This document shows positions 36,390 to 49,200 of a stretch of 64,000 nucleotides of DNA, piece after piece. Below the pieces are notes generated by a model. It ran no database searches. It saw nothing but the letters and a program-made list of their open reading frames with translations, and was not told where the DNA came from. The position numbers and the translations under genes are program-made. The DNA lies in contig JAREIK010000807.1 in assembly GCA_029783825.1 (NCBI GenBank), positions 135,510-199,509 of the forward strand. Reading direction: 5' to 3'. The DNA comes from Sapria himalayana. Lineage: Eukaryota > Streptophyta > Magnoliopsida > Malpighiales > Rafflesiaceae. Positions within the stretch are counted from its first letter, which is position 1, and the number at the start of each line of letters is the position of its first letter.

Positions 36390-39300
36390 TTAATTATCGG
36401 CATCACTGCCATCCTCCAATGGATCTTCTAATATTTTGTCTAATTTCGATAGAAGTTCAAACTCATCTTCAGATAGAAATTGATCATCTTCAATTTCTAT
36501 TAGGCCACTATTTGAGTCACATAAATTTTCTAGATCTTCCTCTACGTGCACAGACTAAATATTATTTATGTCATCTTTTTGGAATACCAGTGCAATATCT
36601 AAGTCTGCACTTCTTTGTTGTGATGTTGGTGCTTCAAAATTTGATCGAGCTTTGATTTTGGAAATCACGCACCAATCACTTTTATCACGAGATAAACTCG
36701 AAAATGTACAATAACATACTTAAGTAGCTTGAACTGCCATAATAAATGGCTCATATCAATTATATCTTCATTAATGGTTAACATCTATTAACTTATAATC
36801 CAGATAGATCTTTGTGCCAACATTTCATGTAGGATTAAACCACTCGCACTTTAATAATACAATCCTGTTATTTTCGAGTCCAGGATACTCCAACTTGATA
36901 ACTTGTTTGAGTTGACTATGATAATTAATATCAACTACACTATAACCCGAGCCTTTAATGCATACACCAATATTCAATGTTGTTTCAGAAGAACCATGCC
37001 TGATTATGTTAAATTTATATCCAATGATAAAATACCCAAGATAGGTTGTCACATATCTAAATGGGCTTTTACTTAGATTTTGAAAGATCAATTCCCTATG
37101 ATATAAATTTAAAAAATGATATTAAAAAAATAAAAGATACTTATAAATAAAATAATTTAAAAATTTAAAACTTAATAATTCTCACATAATATTTGAACCA
37201 ATTCACAAATACAGTTTCTAGCATATAATCGACATAATTGGTGGAAATTGCTGGAAATTGCTGGTTGCCTATATTTTAATTGCTCAACATAAATAATGCA
37301 CAAATATAAAAAGAGAGAGAAAAATGTATATCAATTTTTAATAATTCCTATTAAAGATAAAATTAAAATATGATTAAACTTGCAACCATTTTGGGTATAC
37401 ATACTCAATTTATGGTGCAACCTCCTCACAATTAAGTTAAACATAGTTCCGGGTTGCTTTGTACTCTTCATCTATCATACATCTTTTTATTGCTCTTCCA
37501 AATGTTCTTCCAGGGTGCTTGAAGATAGATAGTTTGTCCATAGAATCATCTTCTACCATCACATGATCTTCATCATTCCGAGGTACATTTCTATTCTTTG
37601 TATTGACATGATCCTCAAAATAATAAGAACAAAATGATTATGCTTCTTCTACTAAATATGCATTACAAAATGAACCTTCAACTTTTATCTTGTTTCTAAC
37701 ATTCAATTTCAACTTACGAAGATACCTACAACAACAATGTTAGGTTTCAATTATATTAAATTATAATATTACTTTATGTATGATATAATAAAACACAGCA
37801 AATTATATGTATTTACCTGTCAAAAAGATACATCCACCTATATTGTGCTGGACCTACTATCCTTGCTTCATATGTCAAATGGACCGGAAAATGCTCCATT
37901 GAGTCAAAAAAACTCAGTGGGAATATCCGCTAAAGCTTACAAATAATAAGTGGAATGTCATTCTCCAACCTCACAATATTATCTATTTTGATTGTGGTTG
38001 CAGTTAGCTGTTTAAAAAATAAAATAAGTTCGGTAAGGACCTTCCAAACACATAGGGGATGTAATTCACGGAATGCAATAGGTATTAATATCTACATAAA
38101 TACATGATCGTCATGACTTTTCATTCAAAATAACTTAAGATTTTTCATATCTGGGTATCTACCCATATTTGACACATATCCATCAGAAAATTTCAAATTT
38201 TTAAAGCATTCACATAATATCTATCTTGCCTTCTTATCAAGTGTGTAGTGAGCTTTAGGGAATTTTTTTGTTGCCTCATTCAATTTAAATTCAGGATGCC
38301 GACATTAATCTTTCAGCTCTTTTCCAGATTTTAAAGTGTCTTTTATTTTTCCATCTACATTAAGGATAATGCTGAAAACATTGTCAACCACATTTTTTTC
38401 AATATGCATCATATCTAAGTTATGACGAATTATATAGGAATTCCAATAGGGAAAGTCCCAAAATATACTATAGTTACTATGACCAAATATTTTGCCTATT
38501 GGTCCATTACTTCTAGTGGCATCCTTTTTAGTTACTTTCTTCAAACCTAAACTTTAAATCTTTGTCATAATATCATCTACTGAACGAACTGCTGGTGCAA
38601 CTGTCATAACAGTTTTATTTTTTTTGAAATGCAGTTCTATTTCTTTGAAATGGATGATTCGTATGTAGAAACTTACGATAGTTATCAAACCATGACTATT
38701 TACCACTAAATTTGAGGGTAAATGCATCATAATTTTTCATGCAATGCAGGCATGTAAATTATCCTGCAATACTCTAGCCAGACAACATTGAATATGCAGA
38801 AAAATCGCTTACTATCCACATAAGGGCCGCCCAAATAATGAAAATTTACTTCTTTGAGATATCATATGTATTTACACCAACATCTCACAAATGTTTTAAC
38901 TATACTATAAGAGGCTGTAAGAAAACATCCAGCATGTCTTTCGGATTTTTTGGCCCTTTAACCACTTTTGACCAAAACATATATTGCTCCTTCATACACA
39001 ACCACAGAGGCAAGTTATAATGTGCCACTATCACTGGTCATGTTGAATACTATTATCCAGATTGCCCAAATGGTTGAAATCCATCTATGTAGAGACCCAA
39101 TCTCACATTTTGACTTTCAGCTGTAAAATCTTGATGTATATAATTAAAATGCTTCCAAGCAAGTGAATCGGATGGATGACGCATTACCCCATTTTCAACC
39201 TCATACTCAGAATGCCACCTCATATCATTACTATATCATTGGATGCACATAGTATGAGTAATCGAGGAATTAATAAAAAAAAAATACATCTTTTTAAATG

Positions 39301-40092
39301 CAACTTTCAATTTTTGTCGCGTATCTACAACACGAGATGCCTCCTTAAATCGAGAATGATCACAAAACTTACTACTAATTAAATCACTATCACCACCCCA
39401 ATATAACATACATCCATTGAAACAATTATAAATTTTTTCCACTGGAAGACCCATTACTCATAGTAACTTCTTAGTGTTGTAAAAGTTATTAGTGATCAGA
39501 TTATTATCCGGAATAATCTGCTTCATCAGTTTTGACACTTGATCGAATAATTTCTCAAACATATAATTTTCTAACTTAATGCTCATATGTCGAGACACAA
39601 GTAACAATTGCAAATGTGTTTTACAACTAGGCTACACCTCTTTATCTATAGCTTTAAGCATTTCATAAAATTTATGAGCTTCAGGATTAGGTGGTTCATC
39701 CACATAATCCTTATTGAAGTCGGCCCAGCAGCTTCCATGATCATTCTATGGTATGTGTTGGATGCTTCTTCACCACAAGCAAATGATTCAATACCCTCAT
39801 TTTGGTCAAAGTTCAAATCCATTATACTTTCCTCATTATATATCCAATCAAAATAATTTGGCACAAAGCCATATTTAGCCAAATGGTATCTTATGGTATT
39901 TGCATCATGAAAAGGGATATTCTGACACTTGCGATGATTAAATGGACACTTAAATTTTTTTTCCATCCATCCATCTCAATTGACTACATGCAAAATTGAT
40001 GAATGTTTTAAGCCACTCAAAAAATCTTTATTCAAAATTCCATTCATAAACATATAGTATATCCACTTATGATATGAAGTCATTTTGTCCAT
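36390..40092 (-). pseudogene. TNPD-like CACTA transposase (Transposase_21 family), broken
   Basis: This is the catalytic transposase of CACTA elements. Reading the minus strand: MDKMTSYHKWIYY at 40092; the Cys/His segment KFKCPFNHRKCQN; HLAKYGFVPNYFDW; GLPVEKIYNCFNGCMLYW (about 39450); RLGLYIDGFQPFG (about 39100); YNLPLWLCMKEQYMF and GPKNPKDMLDVFLQPL (about 39000-38900); HCMKNYDAFTL (about 38720); WDFPYWNSYIIRHNLDMMHI and EKNVVDNV (about 38450-38390); then the C-terminal DUF4216-like part GVCIKGSGYSVVD and LLKCEWFNPT (about 36970-36830). An acidic tail ends in DGSDADN and TAA near 36391. The order and the 3.7-kb length suit the family with introns. Many stops and frameshifts make it inactive. 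Upstream on the minus strand is a purine-rich tract (40370-40800). Confidence 0.9.
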
Positions 40093-40369
40093 GTTATATT
40101 TACAAAAAATAATGCTCATATATTATTTAGAATTAAACATTCTATTACTTCAAAATATACTAATAATTAAATAAAATTACATACAGATGAATATTTAAAA
40201 ATTAAATATCATGAATATCGAGGCAATGCATTTGCAGAATCTGCATGAATAGATAAAACAATTTTAGCATGATAAAGATTAATAGATATCATGGTATTCC
40301 TAGATAAAGGGAGCAAAATACGATAATGTATAAGAAAGGATAGCAAAGATGAAAGACATTTAAAGTTTG

Positions 40370-40800
40370 AAGGGGGAGAGGGAGAGAAAAAGAGAGGGAG
40401 AGAGAAGGTGGGGAGAGAGAGAGGGACAGAGAAATGGAGAGATGGAAAGAGGGAGAGAGAGAGAGAGAGAGAGGGGAGAGGGAGAGGGAGAGAGAGAGAT
40501 AGGGGAGAGGGAGAGAGAGAGAGAGAAAGGGGGATAGAGAGTGGGGGAGAGAAATGGTGAAAGAGAGAGAGGGAGGGAGTGAGAGAGAGAAAGAGAGGGA
40601 GGGAGAGAGAGAAAGAGAGGGAAAGAAAGAGAAATGGAGGAGGGAGAGAGGGAAAGAGAGAGAGATAGAGAGAGATAACAAGTAAGAAAGGAGAGCGAGA
40701 AAGAAAATAACAAGAGAGAGAGAGAGAGTTACACAGAAAGAAAAAAAGGAAGAGAGTGACACATAAAGAATTAGAGAGGGAGAGAGAGACACAGAGAATG
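40370..40800 (+). repeat. 430-bp (GA)n/(GGGA)n purine tract upstream of the TNPD-like gene
   Basis: Almost uninterrupted GAGAGAGAGGGAGA on the + strand, which is CT-rich on the transposase strand and starts about 280 bp before its first codon. CT-rich tracts are common in plant promoters and 5' leaders, so a regulatory role is possible but unproven. The long SLSLSPSLS frames across it are artefacts of the repeat. Confidence 0.85.
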
Positions 40801-41039
40801 TAGTGTTAGAATGAGGAATTACATAAAAGAAAAACAAATTTTCTTCATACAAAACTATCAGATATTACATCTTTTGTCATACATAAGTTCATATATGAGT
40901 GTGAGGCCTAAGGGCTGGGATTAGGTAAGTGTACCTTAATTGTATTATACCATATATGAGCCTGACCAATGGACACTCTCATGTTATGTGCTTACATATT
41001 GTTGATTATATATATTTTGCCATTTAATCAAGTTAGTGC

Positions 41040-41697
41040 AACAAATTAGTATTATCCCATTAATAATTATATGTTAGTATACACATAGTATATGTAGTTA
41101 TAAATAATTATATATAGGTAAACATATAGTTATATATAGATACATGCATACAAGTAGTTATAAGTTGCTATTCATAAATGTATAGTTATAAATAATTATA
41201 TAGATTTATATATATTTATACATATATGTATACATAATTAAAAATAAAGTTATATTTATTTATATAGAGTTTTTTATAGTTATACAAATATTTATATATA
41301 GCTATACACATATAGTTAAACTTTATGTTGTATGTTTTTATATAAAAAATTATAAATATAGTTACATGTGGTTATACATATAGGTACACGTATAGTTAAA
41401 CTTATATTTATACATGTATGTATATATATATTTTTAATATAATTTCATATATTTATAGATATAGTTATGTATAGGTATAGGTATACTAAAATACATTTTT
41501 TATACTAATATATATGAATGTATATTAAATATATGTTGTTAAATATATATTAAAATATAGTTATATATAAATTTTTTATAGTTATACATATAGCAAGAAT
41601 TATTTATAAGTTAATTGTTATTATACATATAATATATATAGTTATAAAAATAATTTATATAGTTATAAAAATAATATATATAGTTAAACATTTAGTA

Positions 41698-41728
<31 letters not shown>

Positions 41729-42660
41729 TACGAGTAGTTATATTTAGTTTTACATAAATATATACATAGTTATAAACAAATATATAGATTTAGATATATG
41801 TATAAATAGTTAAAAATATAATTATATTTAATTATATAATGTTTTATTTAGTTTTACAAATATTTATATATAGTTATACACATAATTAAACATAATGTTG
41901 TATGTTGTTATACATGTAATTATAAATAGTTACATGTAGTTATACATATAAATACACAGAGTTTAACTTATATTTATACATGTAGGTATATATATATTTT
42001 TTCTTATAATATCATATATTTATACATATAGTTATGTATAGGTATAGATATACTAAAATACATTTTTTTATACTAATATATAAAAATATTTAGTAAATAC
42101 ATGTTTATTATAAATTTTAATATATTTATGTATAATGTTTTTATAGTTATACATATAGTCAAAAACAATTATTTATAGTTATATGTTCTTATACTTATAG
42201 TATATATAGTTAAAAATAGAGTTATATATAGTTAAACATATAGTTATATATAGATATATTCATACAAGTAGTTATAAGTAGTTATATAAAAATGTATACA
42301 ATGTTATAAACAAATAAATAGATTAATTATATTAATACATATCTGTATACATATTTTCAAATATAGTTATATTGAATTATATAGAGTATTACATAGTTAT
42401 ACAAATATTTATATAGTAAAATACAATTAAATATTGTTATATATTATTAAACATATAGTATATTTTATTAGAAATATAGTTATATAGAATTATACATATA
42501 GTTATAAATTATAATTAAGTTAAAAAAATAGTTATATATAGTTGTAGATATAGTTATAAAATTAGTTTACATAGTTACAAATATAATAAAATATAGTTAT
42601 AAAAAGATTTATATAGTTATACAAATATTTATAAATAATTATACATATATAGTTATTGAT
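41040..42660 (+). repeat. AT-rich satellite, about 560-bp unit, 2.7 copies
   Basis: TAGTTATA-rich sequence with a long-range period. Landmark ACAAGTAGTTAT occurs at 41149, 41727 (ACGAG variant) and 42269. TTTATACATGTATGTATAT at 41409 is matched near 41974. A further partial copy lies outside the element at 14646-15060. No coding capacity. Confidence 0.82.
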
Positions 42661-42932
42661 CATCCTCAAGATCATCATAGCTTTTAATCAATGTAGGACA
42701 TTTAATATTTGGCTATCTCTCAAAGCAGAAACTTATGTTTGTTTATTTATCAGAGGTTAATCACCATGCAATTAGTCCAACATGATGTTCATCATAAAAT
42801 TTTCCCACTAAATCACTATTATGCTCTAGAAGGCAGCATTCTAGATTTTTCTCTATGGCTTTCACATATTTGTTATGAGTTAACAATAATATGACATATC
42901 ATCATTTTATTAATTAAATATCTCAACTATTT
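42661..42932. other. Short complex segment between satellite and CACTA end
   Basis: Contains a 61-codon + strand frame (42709-42894) without a recognised domain. Origin unknown. Confidence 0.3.
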
Positions 42933-44290
42933 CACCACAAGAAAATATCAATTTAGCTAGGGATCAATCCCTAGCTAAATTATTAGGAATTAGCTTGGGA
43001 ATAGCAGGAGATTTATGATCTTTTTTTGGAAAAATAAAATAGCAACGGATTTGCGAAAAATTAGCGAGAGAAAATTTTTCGAAAATTTCGTTCAAAAAAA
43101 GTGGGGGATTTAGCACCGCATTAGCAATAGAAAATTTTCGTAAAATCCGCTCAAAAAAAGTGGCAATTTTAGCGATGGATTTAGCGACAGAAAATTTTGG
43201 TAACTTCCACTCAAAAAAATGGAAAATTTAGTGATGGATATCGCGATGGAAAATCCCTCATTAATAAAAGCATGAAATTAGTGATAGAATTAGTGATAGG
43301 TTTTCCCTAATTAATTTTTAGCAATGGATTTATCGATGTATTTTCCATCGCTAACATAATCCATGATTTAGCAGTTTATTTAGTGGCGAATTATTCCTTG
43401 CTAATTAAATCCATGATTTAGTGACGGATTTAGCGATAAATTTTCCCTTGCTAATAAAATTTATGATTTAGCGATGGAATTAGCGATAGATTTTCCCTTG
43501 CTAATAAAATTAATGATTTAGTGACGGATTTAGTGATGGATATTCCCTTGCTAATAAAATTCATGATTTAGTGACGGAATTAGCGACGGATCTTCCTTTG
43601 CTAATAAAATCAAAGATTTAGTGACGTATTTAGTGACAGATTTTCCATTGCTAATAAAATTCTTGATTTAGCGATGAGTTTTCCCTTGCTAATAAATTCC
43701 TTGATTTAGCAATGGATTTTCCTTTGCTAAAAAAATCATTGATTTAGCGACAAATTTTTCTTTGCTAATAAAATTCTTTATTTAGCGACAGATATAGCGA
43801 CGGATTTTCACTAGCTGATAAAATCCATATTTTAACTAAAGATTTAGCAAGCGAATATCTCTAGCTAATAAAATCCATAAATTAGTGATGGATTTAATGA
43901 TGGAATTTTCCTAGAAAATAAAATCCGTAATTTTGCGATGGATTTATTGACGAAATTTCCCTAGCTAATTATTAGTGATGAATTTTTCCTAGCTAATTAT
44001 TAGTGATGAATTTTTCCTAGCTTATTATATCCCGACATAATCTGCCACTAAATTTTCGTAATTTCTGCCCAAAGAAAAGCGGAGAATTTAGCGACGGAAT
44101 TTCCCTAGATAATTATTAGCAACAGATTTTTCCCAGCTAATTTAAATATGTCACTAAATAATTATCGGAATTTATTTTTTATTAGTTTATATACAATTCG
44201 AATCTATAATTCTTTAAATATTTTTTTTTTAAAAATATATGCATTTAGCTAGGAATTTTTTTTAGCTATTTGGGTTTAGTTTTTGATAAT
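42933..44290 (+). mobile_element. Second CACTA end nested in the 32-kb element
   Basis: CACCACAAGAAAATATCAAT at 42933 is a CACTA terminus with a T-to-C change, preceded by TTT. TTAGCTAGGGATCAATCCCT and AGGAATTAGCT follow, as in the Pack-CACTA left end at 17793. The next 1.3 kb is a dense field of TTAGCGACGGA / GGAAAATTTT / CCCTAGCTAAT subterminal repeats. No partner terminus was found; either the right part is lost or this is an end-only fragment. Confidence 0.7.
43401..43800 (+). repeat. 50-bp subterminal repeat array
   Basis: CTAATAAAAT starts at 43451, 43501, 43551, 43601 and 43651, an exact 50-bp period. The unit has the form GATTTAGYGACGGATTTAGC followed by GATGGATTTTCCCTTG. After 43651 the period shortens to about 37 bp through loss of one internal TTAGCGA block. 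Confidence 0.92.
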
Positions 44291-44358
44291 ATTTATATAA
44301 GTAGATTTATATATATAAGTTTTCAAAAGTATTCATGGATATAATTATATAAATATAA

Positions 44359-44421
44359 GTGTGTGTGTGTGTGTGTGTATGTATATATATAAATGTTTTA
44401 GAAAACTTTTATACATTAACT

Positions 44422-44467
<46 letters not shown>
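44359..44467. repeat. Facing (GT)n and (AC)n tracts
   Basis: A GT run at 44359-44377 and an AC run at 44425-44467, separated by about 47 bp of AT-rich sequence. The two runs are complementary, so the stretch could form a hairpin. Confidence 0.85.
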
Positions 44468-44468
<1 letters not shown>

Positions 44469-44731
44469 TATATCTATATTTTTTGAATTTGAAATTATTG
44501 TACAGGCTTATACATTTAATCTTAATATATAATTGAATTTAAAAATTATTGTACATGCTGGGGTATTTTTATGTTTTACATTTTAAATGCATTAATATGT
44601 AAATATATTTTTATTTGGTTTAATTTTTTTAAATATCTAAAGTCATGCATTTTTCTTTTGTAAATATTTTCAAGTTGGGTATAAAAAAGTAATGTCATAT
44701 TTTTTTTAATATTTTAAAATCTAGGTTTAAA

Positions 44732-44950
44732 CTCACCTGAACCTCAGCATGGCCTAGCCATGTTGAGTACAAAGCTCACCTGAACCGGAACGTGGCATTT
44801 TCCTGAAGTAATGTTGGGTGCAAAGATCACCTGAACGTTGTCATATATGGCTAAAGTAAAGTGGGGTGTAAACTAATTTGAACACCCTGACTCACACTGG
44901 TTTACTCTGAAAACTAATTTGAACATCTTGACTCACTCTAGTTTTACTCC
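44732..44950 (+). repeat. Degenerate tandem repeat with CTCACCTGAAC core
   Basis: Five units of 40-51 bp begin at 44732, 44775, 44826, 44873 and 44913. The core drifts from CTCACCTGAAC to CTAATTTGAAC. The composition is more complex and GC-richer than the flanks. Confidence 0.75.
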
Positions 44951-45251
44951 TGCTATTCGATAACAATAGTGAATTTTCGCTACAAATTGGTGCTCCAAGT
45001 GTTATATGACAGACAGTTGATATGATATAGTTGAAGGTCAGATAATCAACAAAATCTTCCCGTTAGATGTTTAATTTTTCTTTTGGAGTTAAATGGATGC
45101 ATAACTGGGGGTTGAGTTCTATTGTGATTTTATTTACCTTTTTTTTTCTTTTTTATTTCATGTTATTTGATGGGATAACCCAACCCAATGATATGCATGC
45201 CATATTTATATTGAATGTATAATTTATTTTTCTACATTTTAATTGTCAACA

Positions 45252-45262
45252 TGGTATTAGAG
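45252..45262 (+). promoter_or_regulatory. Putative tRNA-Met primer-binding site
   Basis: TGGTATTAGAG, one mismatch from the usual plant copia/TRIM site, immediately after GTCAACA. Confidence 0.5.
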
Positions 45263-45447
45263 ACAGATATATGTGTGATTTAGGGATTACAAATTATAGA
45301 AGGGCACTTACACTTATCTCTAACAAAAAAAATGCACACAGAAAGAGCAAAAAAGTGCTCGCATAAGGGCAGCAAGCACGCACAGTGTGCGACAAGAGGT
45401 GTGTACATGTACGACAAGGGGCACACAATGCTAGACAAGTGGTAGTG

Positions 45448-45512
45448 GAGGCATAATGCATGATAGAGGCATAATGCATGATAGAGGCATAATGCATGGT
45501 GGAGGCATGCAA
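45448..45512 (+). repeat. 18-bp tandem repeat, four units
   Basis: GAGGCATAATGCATGATA units start at 45448, 45466, 45484 and 45502, the last degenerate. Each contains the palindrome ATGCAT. Minus-strand frames reading HYASIM repeats are artefacts. Confidence 0.9.
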
Positions 45513-46556
45513 TGTGCAATGGGTTTTTATCAAAAAACCCTAAGGGTGCACAACAACATATGGTGGTGAGTGGTAATGAAAGATGGTAATTTTGTGCAGA
45601 AATCCTAATAAGTGTTTTTGTAGTTCTATAAAAAAGGGAGAAAAGAATTAAGTATAGGTATTTTTGTATTTTTTTGAGAAATCACAATTTTGTGATATTG
45701 TCTGGATTATCACAGTAGAGGTAGATAGAAGAAAGTCTTAGTTCAGCGAATTCATTATTGGAGGATTAGTCACATTAAAAATAATTATTATATATTATTT
45801 TTAGAGAATAGATCTATAGTATTATGTTGTAGTGAGAGAGATAGACTTTTAGTTAGAGCTTTGTAGGGGTCTTCACAGAGTCAATTCATCACAACACTTA
45901 CTAAGAATGAATATACAAAATTTTTCTCTAAGATAATAATAAATTATTCTTTTCTTATAAGTATCAATGATTATTTTATTTTTACTCTCATTTCATATTT
46001 ATTGATTATCAACACAAAAGTAAATATTTATATCAATGGTGATTATATTTTATTTTTTATATTCTTTTCTTTTTAAAATATTATAATTACCAATTGAAGA
46101 ATATTTAAAAAGTTATTGATTATGCTATTATTCAGCTTTTATCTTTATTACTTCTTTGTATCATATTTATATTTGATTGTCCTATTAGTTTATTTTATGT
46201 GAGTTATCTTTTTAGATAATTAAATTATAGCATTATTATTATTTCCATTATTATTTATTTGAATAATTGGCAGACTCTAAGGAAGATTCTATTTGAGATT
46301 AAGTAGGTTGAATTATATATTCTTTCTTTAACAATAAGAGATCTCTTTATATATATGAGTATTTTGAATTTATTACTTATACATTCCCAGCTTGAGTATT
46401 TATCACTAGTTAAATTGAGAATACTTTATTATTTTCTTAAGGATATTTTGATTATAGAATATGAGACATATCAGCTACAAAAGCTTACTAATATTTTGTA
46501 TCATATATGCTAGTTAGATTTGATTAGGTACTTATGCAATCTTATACAATAAAATT

Positions 46557-49200
46557 AGGGGTCTCAAGTTTGATGGGTGGTTTGAGCACGACCCATGACA
46601 TGACACAATTTAGACATATCAGGTTTGATATGGCATGGTTCAAAATAATGTCTGGGCCTCACTCGTGCTAGCCTATGGCACTACTCCTGTGGAAACACAT
46701 GAGCCTCATGTCGTATCATGTATGGTTCTTGAGGCAGGCACATTGACATGAAATGTGGCATGACCACATTTGAAAAAAGCATTCATTTTAAAATGGTTAC
46801 TATTTGCTGATTGGAAAACACTTGTTGCTGTGCTGTTGGCCAAAATAAAAAAAAAATCTAATTATTTTATCTATTGGATTACATCTGAATCAATGGTTTA
46901 ATGGGAAAAATTCGATATATGGTTGTAAAATGGAAAGAATATTATTTATTGATATAATGTTATTTTATCTATAAATAATATTTTGATATATTTTATTTTT
47001 CATAATTTATTTGTAATTACGTATTCTCTCCCCTCTTCTTCTAGCTCATCTTTTATATTTTAAAAGCATCATAGTATCCTATTTGTGCCCATAATTTTTT
47101 TTAATTATAATTTTAATTTACCGGAATGTCAGAGTTATTTTTATGATGGGCTATGACTTTGAAGCACGAGAATATGATGCGCAGGTAAAAAAATACATGC
47201 TACCCACATAAAATAAAGATACTTATTTCATTGCATATATTTTATTTAATAATTTTTATATAAATAAATAAATTAACAAAAAAAGTAAAAGATTAGAAAA
47301 AAACTCTTTTTCTCATGCTTTAGTCTTTTAAATTAAAAAATAACAAATAATAAATATTATAAAAATGAATTAGCCTTATATATAGATAATAGTTGTAACT
47401 TTATAGAAATATTTGAGGTCGAAACTAAGTTTTCTTTTATGACATTGAGTTATGTGTTTAAAAAACTTAAAAATAAGCAAACTTCAATAGTATACACACA
47501 TTTTAGCATACTTTAAAATAAAATTTGAGAGATATCGAAGAAGATTCGATATAATATATATATTATGAAAGATATATATATGTAGGAGGGGTTGTTGGTG
47601 GCATTGACCACTATAAGAGATATGCCAATTAATACACTAAAAAATATGGTGCATTAGATCTTAGACAAACTTAATCAAGCGGTGAAATTTTGAAGTTGTA
47701 TCAACTTAAGGTTTATTGACTTCATTTATGACAATGAGTTTGGAAGGAAAGACTTGATAAAATTCATATTATGCAAACTTACTTTTAATTTATTTATCAT
47801 AGAATTTCTAGGTAAATTAGTTGGAATAACATAATAATTAGTAATTAATGAACTTAAAAAGCATTGAAGTGATTTTTGTCACTTTCGACATTTAGATTAG
47901 TTGTGATGATGTATTTACATAAGTTATCACCCACTATATTGATTTTAAGTAGAAAATTAATTAAAAAAAATTAATAATTCCATGAGTTTGTTTATCCTCA
48001 TTATGACTCTCTATATATGAGTGTTTTTCAAAGATCTTTAGAGAATATGATATTCAAAATAAAATTTTTAGTATTATATTTGGTAATGTTTCAAATATAA
48101 GTGTTGTGATTAATATGTTTATTGAGAATTATTAGAGATGTATCATTAGATGTTATTTTTTATGTTAGGTATATGCAGTATATAATTAATCTAATAGTGC
48201 AAGTATGAATAAAAATTGTTTTATTCATATTTGAAAATATAAAAATTCACTAAAAGTTAAATATCTTAAGATACCTAGCAGACAATAAGATTTATACATT
48301 TTATGTTCGTAAGTAGGCTTAAAAAAGAAAAAAGTTCAAATGAATGTTATACTGCATTAGTATTATACATAGTTCATGTTGAATTCAAGTGTTGGCTATC
48401 AACACTTGATATTCAATATCGTCAATAGTAAAATTAGTAAAATTATTATTAATAATTTAGATTTTAAGATAAAAATATAGTTTTTGAAATTTTTAAAGAT
48501 TTTATGATATGATAAATATGTCTTAACTTATGAACACTCTTACTATATGTATTGTATTTAAGTGTATATGTAATATTAGTTATACATTTAACAAATATAG
48601 AAGATATACATTATGAATGTTTACTTTATATTATTTGATTGCATCTATGGATAATAAGGTTAAGATGGAAGAGCTATAAAACATATTAAAATATTTATTC
48701 ACATGCATGAATAAAATAGAAGAAACATATTGTAGGATTCATGAACAATTAGATAATATGTTTAAATATTATGACACTAAGTATTATAGTTTTAGTGAGT
48801 CTTTTAGTTAGTTTTTGAGTATAGATATGAACAAATTATTTGAATATGATAATTTTTTCATTCTGTTAGCTAGAGGTAAATGATGTGATGGTTCGTCGAA
48901 TAAGAGAGAGCTATTTCGGTACTTAGATTTTACTTATTGCTCTATTTTATCATATGATTATATTAAGAATTTAGATATATTAAATTAGTGAAAATAATAT
49001 AAATCCATCAATCTCATATTATCTAAGATTATATGTGATCTACTAACTCATCTAATATCTAACATAATATCTGATCATATTTATTCTGATATTATAAATA
49101 TTATTTTAGATAAGAGACTGGTATTGTGACCATATATGATAAAAGCATTCTTATGCTTAAAAGACTGAGAGGATCCAGAAATAAGTTTTTAGGATTAAGT
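46557..49200 (+). pseudogene. hAT (Ac-like, RICESLEEPER type) transposon with broken transposase
   Basis: The left end TAGGGGTCTCAAGTTTGATG (46557) resembles plant Ac-type hAT termini of the TAGGGGTGTCAA form, followed by a GCACGACC-rich subterminal block to about 46770. Transposase remnants, across many stops and shifts, are: VITHYIDFK and YECFSKIFREYDIQNKIFSI and FGNVSN (about 47900-48110), the conserved core before the catalytic region; FYVRYMQYIINLIVQ (about 48150-48205), matching the CCAHILNLIVQ segment; KRELFRYLDFTYCSILSYDY and LDILN (about 48895-48985); and the dimerisation tail SHIISKIICDLLTHL, ILDKRLVL and MIKAFLCLKD (about 49010-49165). Inactive. The tail region is duplicated downstream at 50036. 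Confidence 0.72.

Larger units (their letters stand above)
45169..46550 (+). mobile_element. LTR-retrotransposon remnant with primer-binding site
   Basis: TGGTATTAGAG at 45252-45262 resembles the initiator-methionine tRNA primer site TGGTATCAGAG of plant LTR elements and directly follows a sequence ending CA, as an LTR should. TGATGGGATAACCCAACCC at 45169 could be the LTR start, giving a very short LTR of about 83 bp, or the LTR may begin further upstream. The downstream 1.3 kb has no intact gag or pol and no second LTR was found. Either a TRIM-like or a badly truncated copia-type element. Confidence 0.4.

Noticed and set aside
40289..40852. 187-codon Ser/Leu/Pro-rich minus-strand frame
   Set aside because: It comes entirely from the (GA)n purine tract.
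43401..43800. Regular 50-bp repeats resembling a CRISPR array
   Set aside because: There are no unique spacers, the units are contiguous and diverged, and the setting is a plant CACTA end. It is a transposon subterminal array.
45280..45533. Minus-strand frames with HYASIM or CLYHAL repeats
   Set aside because: They are generated by the 18-bp ATGCAT-containing tandem repeat. Two frames are equally open.
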